64,000 nt of DNA from Nitrobacteraceae bacterium AZCC 2146 (GCA_036924855.1 JBAGRP010000001.1:186001-250000), one strand, 5' to 3'; counted from the first letter of the stretch, positions 45,046 through 55,085 are shown. A program made the numbers and translations. Notes: generated from the sequence alone by a model not told the origin.

Positions 45046-46731
45046 ATGCTCGCTAACATGTCCATTCGCGCCAAGATCACTATCGTTCTTGCGTTCCTGC
45101 TGATCGTCATGACGGGCATGGGTCTGCTTGCCGTCCGCAAGATGCAGGCGATCAATGCCAATGCGGTCGATATCCAGACCAACTGGATGCCGAGCGTTCG
45201 GATGTTGGGTGATCTTCGCGCGGGCGTGATCACGTACCGCAACGTGATCCGGGAGCACATGCTGGGCGAGACTTTGGAGGAGAAGCTGGCGGCGGAGAAG
45301 CTGCTGGAAGGCGTGGTCGATCGCAACACCAAGATCCGTGCGGACTACGAGAAGGTGATCACGTCGCCCGAAGAGCGTGCGATGTATAGCGACTGGGTGC
45401 AGTTGTGGGATAGCTATAAGAAAGGCACACAGGACGTCATGGCGTTGTCGCGCAAGGAGGCCGGCAAGGTCCCCCATGATGCCCATGAACTGAATACGAA
45501 GACGGTCAATCCGATCGGGCTCAAGGCCGATGAAGTTTTGAACAAGGACATCGAGCTCAACAACAAGGGCGCCGCAGCAGCGGGGCAGGATGCGACCAAT
45601 ACCTTTGATGCGGCATTCATGATGCTTGCCATCATCCTCGTCGTGTCGGCGGTGCTCGGCATCGGCATCTATCTGGTGCGCGATGTCTCCAGTGGCATCG
45701 CCTCGATCGTCAAGCCGATGCAGGCGCTCGGCGCCGGCGATTTGTCGGCGATCGTTCCGCATCAGGGCATGAAGACCGAGATCGGCACCATGGGCGATGC
45801 GCTGCAGGTGTTCAAGCAGGCGCTGATCGACAAGAAGGTGGCTGACGAAGCGGCAATGGTCGATGCCGAAGCCAAGATCGAGCGCGGCCGTCGCGTCGAC
45901 AGCATCACGCGCGATTTCGAATCGATGATCGGCGAGATCGTCGACACTGTGTCGTCGGCCTCCACCGAACTGGAAGCCTCGGCGGGCACACTGACCGCGA
46001 CCGCCGAGCGTTCGCAGCAGCTCACCACCATGGTGGCGGCGGCCTCGGAAGAAGCTTCCACCAATGTACAGTCAGTGGCGTCCGCCACCGAAGAGATGGC
46101 GTCATCGGTCAACGAGATCAGCCGCCAGGTGCAGGAATCGGCGACCATTGCCGGCCAGGCGGTGGATCAGGCGCGCAAGACCAACGACCGCGTCGGCGAA
46201 CTCGCAAAAGCCGCGGCGCGGATTGGCGACGTGGTTGAACTGATCAACACCATCGCTGGTCAAACCAATCTGCTCGCTTTGAATGCCACGATCGAAGCCG
46301 CGCGGGCCGGTGAAGCCGGCCGCGGTTTCGCGGTGGTGGCCTCCGAAGTGAAGGCGCTCGCCGAACAGACGGCAAAAGCCACCGGCGAGATCAGCATGCA
46401 GATCTCCGGGATCCAGGCGGCGACGCAGGAGTCCGTCGGCGCCATCAAGGAGATCGGCGACACCATCGGCAGGATGTCGGAAATCTCCTCGACCATCGCT
46501 TCGGCGGTGGAAGAGCAGGGCGCTGCGACCCAGGAAATCTCCCGCAACGTGCAGCAGGCCGCGCAGGGCACGATGCAGGTCTCATCGAACATCACCGACG
46601 TGCAGCGTGGCGCCAGCGAGACCGGCTCGGCCTCGTCGCAGGTGCTGTCGGCCGCGCAGTCACTGTCATCGGAGAGCAACCGGCTGAAGGTCGAAGTCGG
46701 CAAATTCCTGAGTTCGGTGCGGGCCGCCTGA
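45046..46731 (+). CDS. Methyl-accepting chemotaxis protein
   Basis: A 561-residue chemoreceptor. It has TM1 ([20 protein letters not shown], about 9-28), a periplasmic four-helix-bundle-type sensor (about 30-185), TM2 ([20 protein letters not shown]), a HAMP domain ([17 protein letters not shown]) and a long cytoplasmic signalling coiled coil. The hairpin tip ([20 protein letters not shown]) interacts with CheA and CheW and is intact. GAGGGA lies 9 bases before the ATG at 45046. A strong terminator follows at 46752. No C-terminal CheR-tethering pentapeptide is seen. Ligand unknown. Confidence 0.95.
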   Translation: MLANMSIRAKITIVLAFLLIVMTGMGLLAVRKMQAINANAVDIQTNWMPSVRMLGDLRAGVITYRNVIREHMLGETLEEKLAAEKLLEGVVDRNTKIRADYEKVITSPEERAMYSDWVQLWDSYKKGTQDVMALSRKEAGKVPHDAHELNTKTVNPIGLKADEVLNKDIELNNKGAAAAGQDATNTFDAAFMMLAIILVVSAVLGIGIYLVRDVSSGIASIVKPMQALGAGDLSAIVPHQGMKTEIGTMGDALQVFKQALIDKKVADEAAMVDAEAKIERGRRVDSITRDFESMIGEIVDTVSSASTELEASAGTLTATAERSQQLTTMVAAASEEASTNVQSVASATEEMASSVNEISRQVQESATIAGQAVDQARKTNDRVGELAKAAARIGDVVELINTIAGQTNLLALNATIEAARAGEAGRGFAVVASEVKALAEQTAKATGEISMQISGIQAATQESVGAIKEIGDTIGRMSEISSTIASAVEEQGAATQEISRNVQQAAQGTMQVSSNITDVQRGASETGSASSQVLSAAQSLSSESNRLKVEVGKFLSSVRAA

Positions 46732-46751
46732 TCAACCAAGCACGATCAACA

Positions 46752-46782
46752 AAAGGCCTGGCCCACAGCGGGCCAGGCCTTT
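46752..46782 (+). terminator. Strong hairpin terminator after the chemoreceptor gene
   Basis: GGCCTGGCCC and GGGCCAGGCC form a perfect 10-bp stem around a 5-base loop, extended by flanking A and T bases, 21 bases after the stop codon. The symmetric flanks would allow action on both strands. Confidence 0.85.
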
Positions 46783-46965
46783 CGCGTTTCAAGGCGGTGG
46801 TTCATTTTCAATCTTTATCTTCGCGATCTCTTAGTCATTTGCTGCAACGATCCCGATTGTTCGGCGCGCAGTTCGCGCGGAAGAAATTACCACCGCCGTG
46901 TGGTTCGGCTGAAAGCCGGTCTTCTACACGCACAAGCTGCAGACGCTCCGTCTTAGAAAGAGACC

Positions 46966-47847
46966 ATGACACCTCTCGATTACGAGTATCTGCAAAAGAT
47001 ACTGAAGGATCGCTCCGGTCTGATGTTGTCCGCCGACAAGAAATATCTGCTCGAAAGTCGCCTGATGCCGCTGGCGCGCAAGGCCGGCGTGGCGGGTATC
47101 AGCGAACTCGTGCAGAAGATGAAGGGCGGCTCGGAAGCCGTGATCTCCGATGTGGTCGAGGCGATGACCACCAACGAGACGTTCTTCTTCCGCGACAAGA
47201 CGCCGTTCGATCATTTCAAGGACACCGTCATTCCGGAATTGATCAAGGCCCGCGCCGGCAAGCGCAGCCTGCGGATCTGGTGTGCCGCCGGTTCGACCGG
47301 GCAGGAGCCATACTCGCTGGCGATAATCCTGAAAGACATGAGCGCAGCGCTGACCGGCTGGCGGCTCGAGATCATCGCTACCGATCTGTCGCCAGAAGTG
47401 CTGGAGAAGTCGCGCGCCGGACTCTACACCCAGTTCGAAGTGCAGCGCGGCCTGCCGATCCAGTCGCTGGTCAAGCATTTCACGCAAGTCGGCACCATGT
47501 GGCAGCTCAATGCCGATGTTCGCGCGCTGGTCCAGTTCCGGCAGTTCAACCTGCTGCAGGATTTCACCCACCTCGGCAAGTTCGACGTGATTTTCTGCCG
47601 CAACGTGCTGATCTATTTCGACCAGCCGACCAAGAGCGACATCTTCGGCCGTCTCGCGAAAGTCAGCGAGCCCGATGGCTATCTGTTCCTCGGCGCGGCG
47701 GAGACGGTGATCGGTCTCACCGACAAGTATCGGGTCTGCCCGAACCGCCGCGGCGTGTATCTGCCGAACGATGCGCGCATGGCGCCGTCGATCGTGCCGG
47801 GCATGGGCACCGCGATGAGGACGATGTCGGCCAGCGGCGGAAAATAG
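46966..47847 (+). CDS. cheR: Chemotaxis protein methyltransferase CheR
   Basis: A 293-residue methyltransferase that transfers methyl groups from SAM to glutamates of chemoreceptors. The N-terminal helical domain (YLQKILKDRSGLML ... YLLESRL) is followed by TTNETFFFRD and the SAM-binding motif WCAAGSTGQEPYS. Next are ATDLSPEVLEKSRAG and the late FDVIFCRNVLIYF motif. Length and motif order match CheR. It lies downstream of the chemoreceptor, separated by a terminator, so it has its own promoter; a PilZ-like gene follows after 9 bases. Confidence 0.95.
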   Translation: MTPLDYEYLQKILKDRSGLMLSADKKYLLESRLMPLARKAGVAGISELVQKMKGGSEAVISDVVEAMTTNETFFFRDKTPFDHFKDTVIPELIKARAGKRSLRIWCAAGSTGQEPYSLAIILKDMSAALTGWRLEIIATDLSPEVLEKSRAGLYTQFEVQRGLPIQSLVKHFTQVGTMWQLNADVRALVQFRQFNLLQDFTHLGKFDVIFCRNVLIYFDQPTKSDIFGRLAKVSEPDGYLFLGAAETVIGLTDKYRVCPNRRGVYLPNDARMAPSIVPGMGTAMRTMSASGGK

Positions 47848-47856
47848 GGACATGTG

Positions 47857-48177
47857 ATGGCAACGGAAACCACAGGGCCGGGACGCGTCACCTTCGGGCG
47901 CGGTTATAATGTCTGGATCATGGCGATCGACGGAACCTGGCGCCGCAGTTGCCTGTTGAAAGCGGTCTCGGCCAGTGATGCTGAGCTCACCCTGGAAGGA
48001 TCGATCGAAGGCCTCAACCTGAAAGAGTTCTTTCTGCTGCTGTCCTCGACAGGTCTCGCCTATCGTCGCTGCGAGCTGGTGAAGGTCAACGGCGCGGAGA
48101 TCGACATTCGTTTCCTGAGCACCAAGGGCGGCAAGGCGAAGAAGCCGGCGCAGTCGGATGGCATGGTGGATGCCTGA
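47857..48177 (+). CDS. PilZ-like protein lacking the c-di-GMP motif
   Basis: A 106-residue paralogue of the PilZ protein at 38492, sharing IDGTWRRSC, the FFLLLSSTGLAYRRCELVKVN segment and a terminal RFL strand. The R-x-x-x-R signature is absent (GPGRVTFGRG) and D-x-S-x-x-G has become AVSASDA, so binding of c-di-GMP is doubtful. The ATG at 47857 is preferred over the GTG one codon earlier. Nine bases after cheR, probably the same transcript. It may be a protein-protein adaptor in chemotaxis or motility. Confidence 0.72.
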   Translation: MATETTGPGRVTFGRGYNVWIMAIDGTWRRSCLLKAVSASDAELTLEGSIEGLNLKEFFLLLSSTGLAYRRCELVKVNGAEIDIRFLSTKGGKAKKPAQSDGMVDA

Positions 48178-48241
48178 GGCGCTGGCCGCCGACAGATAAT
48201 CTTCCGATAGTAAAGCACATGACACATTTGCCGCCGGATAC

Positions 48242-48688
48242 CTAAAAATATCTCAATCGACGTAAGTCACACCCGGGGTTGCCGTTGACGGATTCGCGCC
48301 GCGCCTTGCTCTCGATGAGGCACTCGTTGACCACCGCGATCAGCGCCGCCGGCGTGAACGGCTTTCGCAGGCAGCGCATGGCGCCGAGCTCGATCGCCAT
48401 CCGCAAGAAATCCGGCGCCGGTGAACTGTGCTGGGCGAACGCGTAGCCGGAGATCGCGATCAGCGGGACCAGAGGCGCGCGCTGATGAAACACCCGGATC
48501 GATTCGAAGCCGCGCATCTGCGGCATGAAGATATCGACGATCATGGCATCGAAGCTCGCGCCTTCCAGCGCGTGCAGGCCGGCGACGCCGCCATCCGCCA
48601 GCACCGGGTCGAAACCCTGACGCTCCAGCGACAGCTTGATAGACAAGGATATCAGCGGATCGTCATCGACTACCAGGATACGTCTCAT
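48242..48688 (-). CDS. Single-domain response regulator (receiver)
   Basis: A 148-residue CheY-like receiver without an output domain. The acidic triad (D8-D9-D10), phosphoacceptor D52 (IVDIFMP), switch S80 (IAISGY) and K109 (LRKPF) are all in place, so phosphorylation is expected. A 20-residue basic tail follows. It is convergent with the PilZ-like gene. No histidine kinase is adjacent in the window. Confidence 0.92.
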   Translation of the reverse strand: MRRILVVDDDPLISLSIKLSLERQGFDPVLADGGVAGLHALEGASFDAMIVDIFMPQMRGFESIRVFHQRAPLVPLIAISGYAFAQHSSPAPDFLRMAIELGAMRCLRKPFTPAALIAVVNECLIESKARRESVNGNPGCDLRRLRYF

Positions 48689-48899
48689 GATGGCGCCCCC
48701 GCGCTGGAGTAACCTAGGTCTCGGCCTTCAACACCCTGCTACCAATCGCACATCAACGAAGCACTGTTTCCGTCTCTCGAACGTTGACCACGAAACTTTC
48801 TGCACTGAGTCGGGCATATGCAAGCGGCGCTGCAATTATTGCTTGCCAATTCGTTAAGACACATCGTCCTGGTGGTATCCGATGCAGCCTCGCACCGGT

Positions 48900-49166
48900 T
48901 GCACTTCGCGTATGAGATCGGCAGGACGACGTGATGATGGTTCGACCTGCTCGGGCGCGCGGCGCAACAGTGTATCGCTGGTGGCCAACACGCTGCAGCA
49001 CGCCGGCATCATCCGCTACAGTCGCGGTCATATCGAAACCCTCGATCGCGCGCGTCTGCGCAAGGCTGCCTGCGAACACTACGGCATCGTCAAGGCGCAT
49101 CACGACAGGCTGCTGGTGAGGCCCGTCCGCTGCGAATTCGCTGTTGCCGCCACGCGTCGCGCGTGA
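48900..49166 (+). pseudogene. Crp/Fnr-family regulator, C-terminal HTH remnant
   Basis: The plus strand encodes the end of a Crp-type regulator: RRNSVSLVANTLQHAGIIRY is the recognition helix region, then SRGHIETLDRARLRKAACEHYG, the common tail of this group. The expected LLG lead-in (about 48948) is in another frame with stops before it, and no cyclic-nucleotide-like domain precedes. It is truncated and frameshifted. A minus-strand frame over the same bases (48753-49103) is a shadow. Confidence 0.6.
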
Positions 49167-49178
49167 GCATGGTGCGGC

Positions 49179-49910
49179 ATGAGCATTTATTTTGAAGAGC
49201 TGGACTATCGCCCGACGCCGATGGGCGTCTTGACGCTGCGGAGGCGGCGCAAGCCTGAGACCGAGATCGACGTCTACGAGATCAAGCTCGGCGATGAATT
49301 CCTGATGTCGAGTGCCTTTACTGCCGCGGAAATCGCGCTGGCGGATATCGGACTCGCTTCATTCCTGCAAGGCGAGCTCGACGTGGTTGTCGGCGGCCTT
49401 GGCCTTGGCTACACCGCGCAGGCGACGCTGAGAAATCCGCGGGTCGGCTCATTGATCGTGATCGACGCACTGCCCGAAGTCATCGAATGGCACGAGGCGG
49501 GGCTTATTCCGGTGGGCAAGGAATTGTCGGCGGATCCGCGCTGCCGGCTGGTGCATGGCGATTTCTTCACCATGGCGACATCAGCCGGTGGGAGCCTCGA
49601 TCCCGCCGCACCTGGCCGTCGCTTCGATGCCGTGCTGGTGGATATCGATCACGCCCCGGACAACCTGCTGCATCCAAGCCACGCGGTTCTCTACACAGCA
49701 GGTGGCCTGCGGCGGCTGTCCGAGCATCTCAAGCCCGACGGCGTCTTCGCGCTGTGGTCGAACGATCCACCGGAGCCGGCCTTCGAGAGACTGCTCGCCA
49801 GCGTGTTCGGCGCCGTGCAGGCGCACGTAGTGAAATTTGAAAACCTGAGTGGCGACGACGAGGTCGCCAACACCGTCTATGTCGGGACGAAGAAGGACGC
49901 TGTTGCTTAA
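49179..49910 (+). CDS. Spermidine-synthase-like SAM-dependent protein
   Basis: A 243-residue protein with a Rossmann fold of the spermidine synthase type. Seen are the glycine-rich nucleotide loop (VVVGGLGLGYTAQATL), the acidic strand end (LIVIDALPEVIEWHEAG), DPRCRLVHGDFF and the active-site-like LVDIDHAPDNLLHPSH. The N-terminal beta domain begins MSIYFEELDYRPTPMG. Probably it transfers an aminopropyl or methyl group, but the exact reaction is not certain; many such homologues are uncharacterised. Starts 13 bases after the Crp remnant. Confidence 0.78.
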   Translation: MSIYFEELDYRPTPMGVLTLRRRRKPETEIDVYEIKLGDEFLMSSAFTAAEIALADIGLASFLQGELDVVVGGLGLGYTAQATLRNPRVGSLIVIDALPEVIEWHEAGLIPVGKELSADPRCRLVHGDFFTMATSAGGSLDPAAPGRRFDAVLVDIDHAPDNLLHPSHAVLYTAGGLRRLSEHLKPDGVFALWSNDPPEPAFERLLASVFGAVQAHVVKFENLSGDDEVANTVYVGTKKDAVA

Positions 49911-49918
49911 ACCTTTTC

Positions 49919-49984
49919 GTCATTCCGGGACTCGCCCCTTGGCGACCGCGTGAAAAGGCCGCAATGCTCGCGCCCCGGAATGAC
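49919..49984. repeat. Intergenic palindromic repeat, copy 1 (GTCATTCC...GGAATGAC)
   Basis: A 66-base element with complementary ends (GTCATTCCGGG and CCCGGAATGAC) and an inner TCGC...GCG(C) stretch, lying between two convergent genes. It shares ends with elements at 61769 and 62668. BIME/REP-like function (mRNA 3' protection or bidirectional termination) is plausible. Confidence 0.72.
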
Positions 49985-50027
49985 AAAATTGAGTATTATC
50001 CGGTCGGAAGATAGGTGAGGCGGCGTC

Positions 50028-53000
50028 CTATTCCGCCGCCTGCTTCGCCGGCTCTTGCGTGCCCGATCGCTCTTCGCCATCCGCATTCCTGTTGCGGCCC
50101 CAGCCCGAAATCGCGTTCGAGAACTTGTCGAGATAGATATAGATGACCGGCGTGGTGAACAGCGTCAGCGCCTGGCTGACGATCAGGCCGCCGACCATGG
50201 CGTAGCCGAGCGGCTGGCGGATTTCAGAGCCGGTGCCGGTGCCGAGCATCAAGGGCACGCCGCCGAGCAGCGCCGCCATCGTGGTCATCATGATCGGCCG
50301 GAAGCGCAGGATCGCGGCCTTGCGGATCGCTTCTTCGGGTGTCAGGTGCTCGTCGCGTTCGGCGGAGATCGCAAAGTCGACCAGCATGATGCCGTTCTTC
50401 TTGACGATGCCGATCAGCAGGATGATGCCGATCAGTGCGATCAGGCTGAAGTCGAAGCCGAATGCCATCAAGATGGCGAGCGCGCCGACGCCGGCGGAGG
50501 GCAGGGTGGACAAAATCGTCAGCGGATGGATGTAGCTCTCATAGAGAATACCGAGGATCAGATAGACCACCACCAGCGCCGCCATGATCAGCAGCGGCAC
50601 GGTGCCGAGCGATTGCTGGAACGCCTGTGCGGTGCCCTGGAAGGTGCCGTTCAGTGTCGAGGGCGCGCCCAGCCCCTGCATCGCATTCTGCACGGCCTCG
50701 GTGGCCTGGCCGAGTGCTACGCCCTGCGCCAGGTTGAAGCTGATGGTGATGGCCGGAAACTGGCCCTGGTGGCTGATCGACAGCGGCCGCACCGGCACCG
50801 TGGTCCATTTGGCGAAAGCGGACAGCGGCACCTGGTCGCCGGTGGTCGGCGACTTGATGTAGATCTTGTCCAGCGTATCGAGTTTGCCCTGCAGCTCAGG
50901 CAGGATCTCCAGGATGACGTGATAGCTGTTGAGCTGGGTGAAGTACTGCGTCACCTGACGCTGGCCGAACGCGTCATACAGCGTGTCGTCGATCAGCTGG
51001 GGCTGGATGCCGAACCGCGAGGCATTGTCGCGGTCGATGGTCAGGGTCAGCGTCGTGCCCTTGGTCTGCTGGTCGGTGGCGACGTCGCGCAGTTCCGGCA
51101 GCGTCTGCATCTTGGCGAGAATCTTTGGCGCCCACTCGTTCAGCTCGCCGAGATTGGCGTCCTGCAGCGTGTATTCGAACTGCGTCCGCGTTGCGCGGCC
51201 GCCCAGTCGAATGTCCTGCGCCGCCTGCATGAACAACCGCGCGCCCTGGACTTTCTCAAGCTTCGGCCGCAGCCGCGCGATGATCTGCATCGCATTGGCC
51301 CCGCGTTCGTTGCGCGGCTTCAGCGTGATGAACATGCGGCCGGTGTTCAGCGCGCCGCCGCTGCCGCCGATCGACATCGCAACGCTGGCGACATCGGGAT
51401 CGGCCTGGACGATCTTGCCCAGTTCTTCCTGATGCGCCTTCATGTCCGCAAAGGAAATGTCCTGCGCGGCTTCGGAGGAGGCGGTGATCAGGCCGGTGTC
51501 CTGCTGCGGAAAGAAGCCCTTTGGAATGACCACGAACAGATAGACCGATAGGGCGAGCGTCGCGAAGAACACGCACAGCGTGGTCAGCCGCCAGCGCAAT
51601 ACCAGGTCGAGACCGCGCTCATAGGCGCGCAGCATCGCGTCGAAGGCGTTCTCGCTCATCTGATACAGCCAGCCATGCTTGGCGTGCTTCTCCTCGCGCA
51701 GGAACCGCGACGCCATCATCGGGGTCAGCGTCAGCGACACCACCAGCGAGACGAAGATCGCCATGGTCAACGTGACCGCGAATTCGCGGAACAGGCGGCC
51801 GATGATGCCGCCCATCATCAGCAATGGGATCAGCACTGCGACCAGAGAAATGCTGATCGAGACAATGGTAAACCCGATCTCGCCGGCGCCTTTCAGAGCC
51901 GCCTCCATCGGCGTGTCGCCTTCCTCGATATAGCGGGTGATATTTTCAAGCATGACGATGGCGTCGTCGACCACGAAGCCGACCGAGATCGTCAGCGCCA
52001 TCAAGGAGAGGTTGTCGAGCGTATAGCCGAACACCCACATCAGCGCGCAGGCGCCGAGCAGCGCCAGCGGCACGGTGATGCTGGGAATGATGGTGGCCCA
52101 GACGCTGCGCAGGAACACGAAGATGACCATCACCACCAGCGCGATGGTCAGCAGCAGCGTATACTGCACGTCTTCCACCGCGGCGCGGATGGTTTGCGTG
52201 CGATCGCTGAGCACGTCGATCTTGACTGTCGGCGGAATGGCCGCCACCAGCCGCGGCAGCGCCGCCTTGATCTTGTCGACGGTCTCGATGACGTTGGCAC
52301 CCGGCTGCTTGAAGATGACGAGGAACACGCCGCGCTTGCCATTGGCCCAGGCCGCCTGCTTGGCGTCTTCGGGGCCGGTGACGGCCTGGCCGATGTCGCG
52401 AATGCGCAGCGGGCCGCCATTGCGATAGGCGATGATGACGTCGTTCCAGTCCTTCGACTGCGGCAACTGGTCGTTGGCGTAGATGGTGTAGCTGCGGGTC
52501 GCGCCGTCGATATTGCCCTTCGGCGCGTCCACCGTGGTGATGGCGATCTGGGCGCGGACATCTTCCAGCGCCAGGTTCTTCGCCACCAGCTTGGCCGGGT
52601 CGATCTGGATCCGCACCGCGGGCTTCTGCTGGCCGCCGATCGAGACCTGCGCCACGCCGGAGATCTGGCTGATCTGCTGCGCCAGCTGCGCATCGACGGA
52701 GTCGCTGACCTCGGTGATCGGCAGGGTATCCGACGTCGCCGACAGCAGCATGATCGGCGAGTCCGCCGGATTGACCTTGCGGTAGGTCGGCGGGCTCGGC
52801 AGGTTTTTCGGCAGTTGCCCGCCGGCCGCATTGATCGCGGCCTGGACGTCGTTGGCGGCACCGTCGATGGCACGGTTGAGGTCGAACTGGATCGTCACTG
52901 CGGCGGTGCCGAGCGAACTCGTCGAGGTCATCTGCGCGACGCCGGGGATCTGCGCCAGCTGCCGCTCCAGCGGCTGCGCCACCGACGACGCCATCGTCTC

Positions 53001-53174
53001 CGGGCTGGCGCCGGGCAGGGTGGCGGCGACCTGAATGGTGGGGAAATCGACCTGCGGCAGCGGTGCCACCGGCAGCTGGGGATAGGCGACGAGACCGACG
53101 AACAAAATCCCCGCCATCAGCAGCGAGGTGGCGATCGGGTAGCGGATGAACGGCGACGAGATGCTGTCCTTCAT
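50028..53174 (-). CDS. RND efflux pump inner-membrane transporter (AcrB/MdtB-like)
   Basis: A 1048-residue proton-driven drug exporter. The N-terminus (FIRYPIATSLLMAGILFVG) is membrane helix 1. Landmarks are FPTIQVAATLPGASPETM, a helix 4 with charged proton-relay residues (LMALTISVGFVVDDAIVMLE), a large periplasmic loop between helices 7 and 8, and LIGIVKKNGIMLVDFA in helix 11. Length fits the family (about 1040). The start at 53174 follows the adaptor stop (53176) by one base, so the pair forms one operon transcribed leftward. The sequence resembles the MdtB/MdtC or heavily substituted HAE1 branch. No outer-membrane channel is adjacent. Confidence 0.94.
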   Translation of the reverse strand: MKDSISSPFIRYPIATSLLMAGILFVGLVAYPQLPVAPLPQVDFPTIQVAATLPGASPETMASSVAQPLERQLAQIPGVAQMTSTSSLGTAAVTIQFDLNRAIDGAANDVQAAINAAGGQLPKNLPSPPTYRKVNPADSPIMLLSATSDTLPITEVSDSVDAQLAQQISQISGVAQVSIGGQQKPAVRIQIDPAKLVAKNLALEDVRAQIAITTVDAPKGNIDGATRSYTIYANDQLPQSKDWNDVIIAYRNGGPLRIRDIGQAVTGPEDAKQAAWANGKRGVFLVIFKQPGANVIETVDKIKAALPRLVAAIPPTVKIDVLSDRTQTIRAAVEDVQYTLLLTIALVVMVIFVFLRSVWATIIPSITVPLALLGACALMWVFGYTLDNLSLMALTISVGFVVDDAIVMLENITRYIEEGDTPMEAALKGAGEIGFTIVSISISLVAVLIPLLMMGGIIGRLFREFAVTLTMAIFVSLVVSLTLTPMMASRFLREEKHAKHGWLYQMSENAFDAMLRAYERGLDLVLRWRLTTLCVFFATLALSVYLFVVIPKGFFPQQDTGLITASSEAAQDISFADMKAHQEELGKIVQADPDVASVAMSIGGSGGALNTGRMFITLKPRNERGANAMQIIARLRPKLEKVQGARLFMQAAQDIRLGGRATRTQFEYTLQDANLGELNEWAPKILAKMQTLPELRDVATDQQTKGTTLTLTIDRDNASRFGIQPQLIDDTLYDAFGQRQVTQYFTQLNSYHVILEILPELQGKLDTLDKIYIKSPTTGDQVPLSAFAKWTTVPVRPLSISHQGQFPAITISFNLAQGVALGQATEAVQNAMQGLGAPSTLNGTFQGTAQAFQQSLGTVPLLIMAALVVVYLILGILYESYIHPLTILSTLPSAGVGALAILMAFGFDFSLIALIGIILLIGIVKKNGIMLVDFAISAERDEHLTPEEAIRKAAILRFRPIMMTTMAALLGGVPLMLGTGTGSEIRQPLGYAMVGGLIVSQALTLFTTPVIYIYLDKFSNAISGWGRNRNADGEERSGTQEPAKQAAE

Positions 53175-53175
53175 C

Positions 53176-54351
53176 TCATTGCGCCTTTGCAGGTGACGCG
53201 TCGGACGTGGCGATCGAGTTCGCCACCACCGATCCCGGCTGCACCTTGTATTGTCCGGCGACGATGACGCGCTGTCCGGCGCTAAGCCCGTCCTCGACCA
53301 CGGTACGGCCATCGATCGAGCGGCCGACCTTGATCTTTTGCATCTGAGCCTTGTTGTCCTGCCCGACCGTGAAGGCATAAAGCCCGTCGGTGCCGTGCTG
53401 GACCGCATCGTCGGGGACCACCACCGCGTCTTTCATCGTCGTTACGAGCAGTCGCGTCGAGACCGACAGGCCCGGCCAAAGCATGTGGTCCTTGTTGTCG
53501 AACACCGCCTTGAGACGAATGGTGCCGCTGGTGGTATCGACCGTGTTGTTGACGACTGACAGCGTTCCTTCCGACAGTGTGCGTTTGCCGTCGGTGGTCA
53601 GCGCGATCACCTTCAGCGGCTGCTTGGCCAGCGCTTCGTTGATGTCCACCAGATGCTGTTCCGGCGCGGTGAAGATGACCGCGATCGGCTCGATCTGCGC
53701 GATGGTGACGATGCCGGTCTGGGTCGAGGCATTGACGATGTTGCCCTGATCGACCTGGCGCAAGCCGACGACGCCGGGGATCGGCGCCTTGATGGTGGTG
53801 TAATCGAGCTGGGTCTGGGCGTTGGAGATGGCGGCGTCGTCGGCGGCGATCTGGGCGGTCACCTGCAGCACGGTGGAGCGCTGGGTGTCGGTCTGCTGCC
53901 GCGTCGCGAACTCGCCGAGCTTGGTGAAGCGCTGCAAATCGAGATTGGCGTTGGCGAGGTTGGCTTCGTCCTGGGCCTTCTTGGCCTTGGCCTGGTCGAG
54001 CGCCGCCTGGAACGGGCGGGGGTCGATGTGCGCGAGCAGGTCGCCTTCCTTGACCAACTGGCCTTCCTTGAAGGCGATCTTGTCGATCTGGCCGTCCACC
54101 CGGGTTCGCACTACCACGGTATTGAAACCCTGAACCGTACCCAGACCGTTGAGGTAGATCGGGAAGTCGGTCTTTTCGACGGAGGCGATCTTGACCGGGA
54201 TGGCCGGAGTGCCAGTGCGCGCCTTTTGTTCGGCGCTGGCCTGGTCGGCCTTGCCGGCGCCGCCATATTGGCGCCAGGCCGTATATCCTCCCATCAGGAC
54301 CAGCGCTGCGATGACCGGGACAATCCAGCGGGAGCGTTTGGGAGTGGCCAT
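53176..54351 (-). CDS. RND efflux periplasmic adaptor (MdtA/AcrA-like)
   Basis: A 391-residue membrane fusion protein linking the RND pump to an outer-membrane channel. It has an N-terminal anchor (RWIVPVIAALVLMGGYTAW, about residues 8-26), a lipoyl half (VVRTRVDGQIDKIAFKEGQ) and an alpha-hairpin (about 120-180). The second lipoyl half (YTTIKAPIPGVVGLRQVDQG) and beta-barrel (IEPIAVIFTAPE) follow. The ATG at 54351 gives a standard N-terminus; the frame extends to 54504. Directly upstream of the pump gene. Substrate range unknown. Confidence 0.93.
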   Translation of the reverse strand: MATPKRSRWIVPVIAALVLMGGYTAWRQYGGAGKADQASAEQKARTGTPAIPVKIASVEKTDFPIYLNGLGTVQGFNTVVVRTRVDGQIDKIAFKEGQLVKEGDLLAHIDPRPFQAALDQAKAKKAQDEANLANANLDLQRFTKLGEFATRQQTDTQRSTVLQVTAQIAADDAAISNAQTQLDYTTIKAPIPGVVGLRQVDQGNIVNASTQTGIVTIAQIEPIAVIFTAPEQHLVDINEALAKQPLKVIALTTDGKRTLSEGTLSVVNNTVDTTSGTIRLKAVFDNKDHMLWPGLSVSTRLLVTTMKDAVVVPDDAVQHGTDGLYAFTVGQDNKAQMQKIKVGRSIDGRTVVEDGLSAGQRVIVAGQYKVQPGSVVANSIATSDASPAKAQ

Positions 54352-54808
54352 TTGAATTCCGATCAGCGGGTTCAACGAACCGTCACTCACAGTGAAGGCG
54401 CGTGCAATCCGAGCCTCAGTCCGAGCCTTGGATTCGGAAAGCTCCATTGCAGTTAAATAGACAGTGTAATGCTGTAAACACACTATTGATTGAAACAGCC
54501 GCACATTGCCAAATCTTCATGTTTGGCAGGCCTGTACGATGTTCCGCCGGGCTCGCAATGGGGCTGAAACCTGATCGGAAACCGCGCTTGGCGGAGCTGT
54601 TCAAAGCAGGAGTGCGGCGACAGCGGGCGCTGCCGCTTTGGTGCGGATGCATCCGAGCGGCGCTGCCATGATCACCCACGTCGAGGTCTTCGAAGGATGA
54701 GGCTGCGTCGCATTGGTCGCATCTCCGATTGTAACTCCGGCGCACCTCGGTCATAGCACCGGCGACGCCCGCATCGTCGCGTGGCAACCCAAATCAAAAC
54801 CGGAGTCG
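54352..54808. other. 457-bp divergent intergenic region
   Basis: Between the adaptor gene (minus) and a small plus-strand gene. It must hold the efflux operon promoter, but no clear operator palindrome or regulator gene was found. Confidence 0.4.
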
Positions 54809-55051
54809 ATGATGGACGAGTTGAACGGACGAATGATCGCCTGCCAGATTTTGATCACCGGACTGATCGCGCGCGTTGCCAATGAGTCACCCGATCCGCT
54901 GCGATTTCTCTCCGACTATCGCGACGAGATCAAAGCGGTGGTGCGCGGAATCAATATCGCGGGGATGGAGAACACCGATCGCGTCAGGCAGACCGCGCTG
55001 CAGACCGTCGATGAAATGTTCTCGCTGATGAAGCCGCCGAGCGTTGATTGA
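54809..55051 (+). CDS. Small conserved-looking helical protein
   Basis: An 80-residue product starting at tandem ATGs (54809, 54812). Nearly all of it looks helical (MIACQILITGLIARVANE ... FLSDYRDEIKAVVRGINIAG ... ALQTVDEMFSL). No family is recognised. The frame is open upstream to 54713, but those codons are less protein-like. It precedes the iron-uptake locus by 250 bases and is not obviously linked to it. Confidence 0.5.
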   Translation: MMDELNGRMIACQILITGLIARVANESPDPLRFLSDYRDEIKAVVRGINIAGMENTDRVRQTALQTVDEMFSLMKPPSVD

Positions 55052-55085
55052 GGCGATAATGGTTCGGGAGAACATTTCGAACCCG

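Noticed and set aside
48753..49103. Minus-strand 116-codon frame
   Set aside because: The plus strand over the same bases encodes a recognisable Crp-type helix-turn-helix tail, so this is its shadow.
50055..53267. 498- and 530-codon plus-strand frames over the RND pump
   Set aside because: Both are antisense shadows of a gene with full-length family features.
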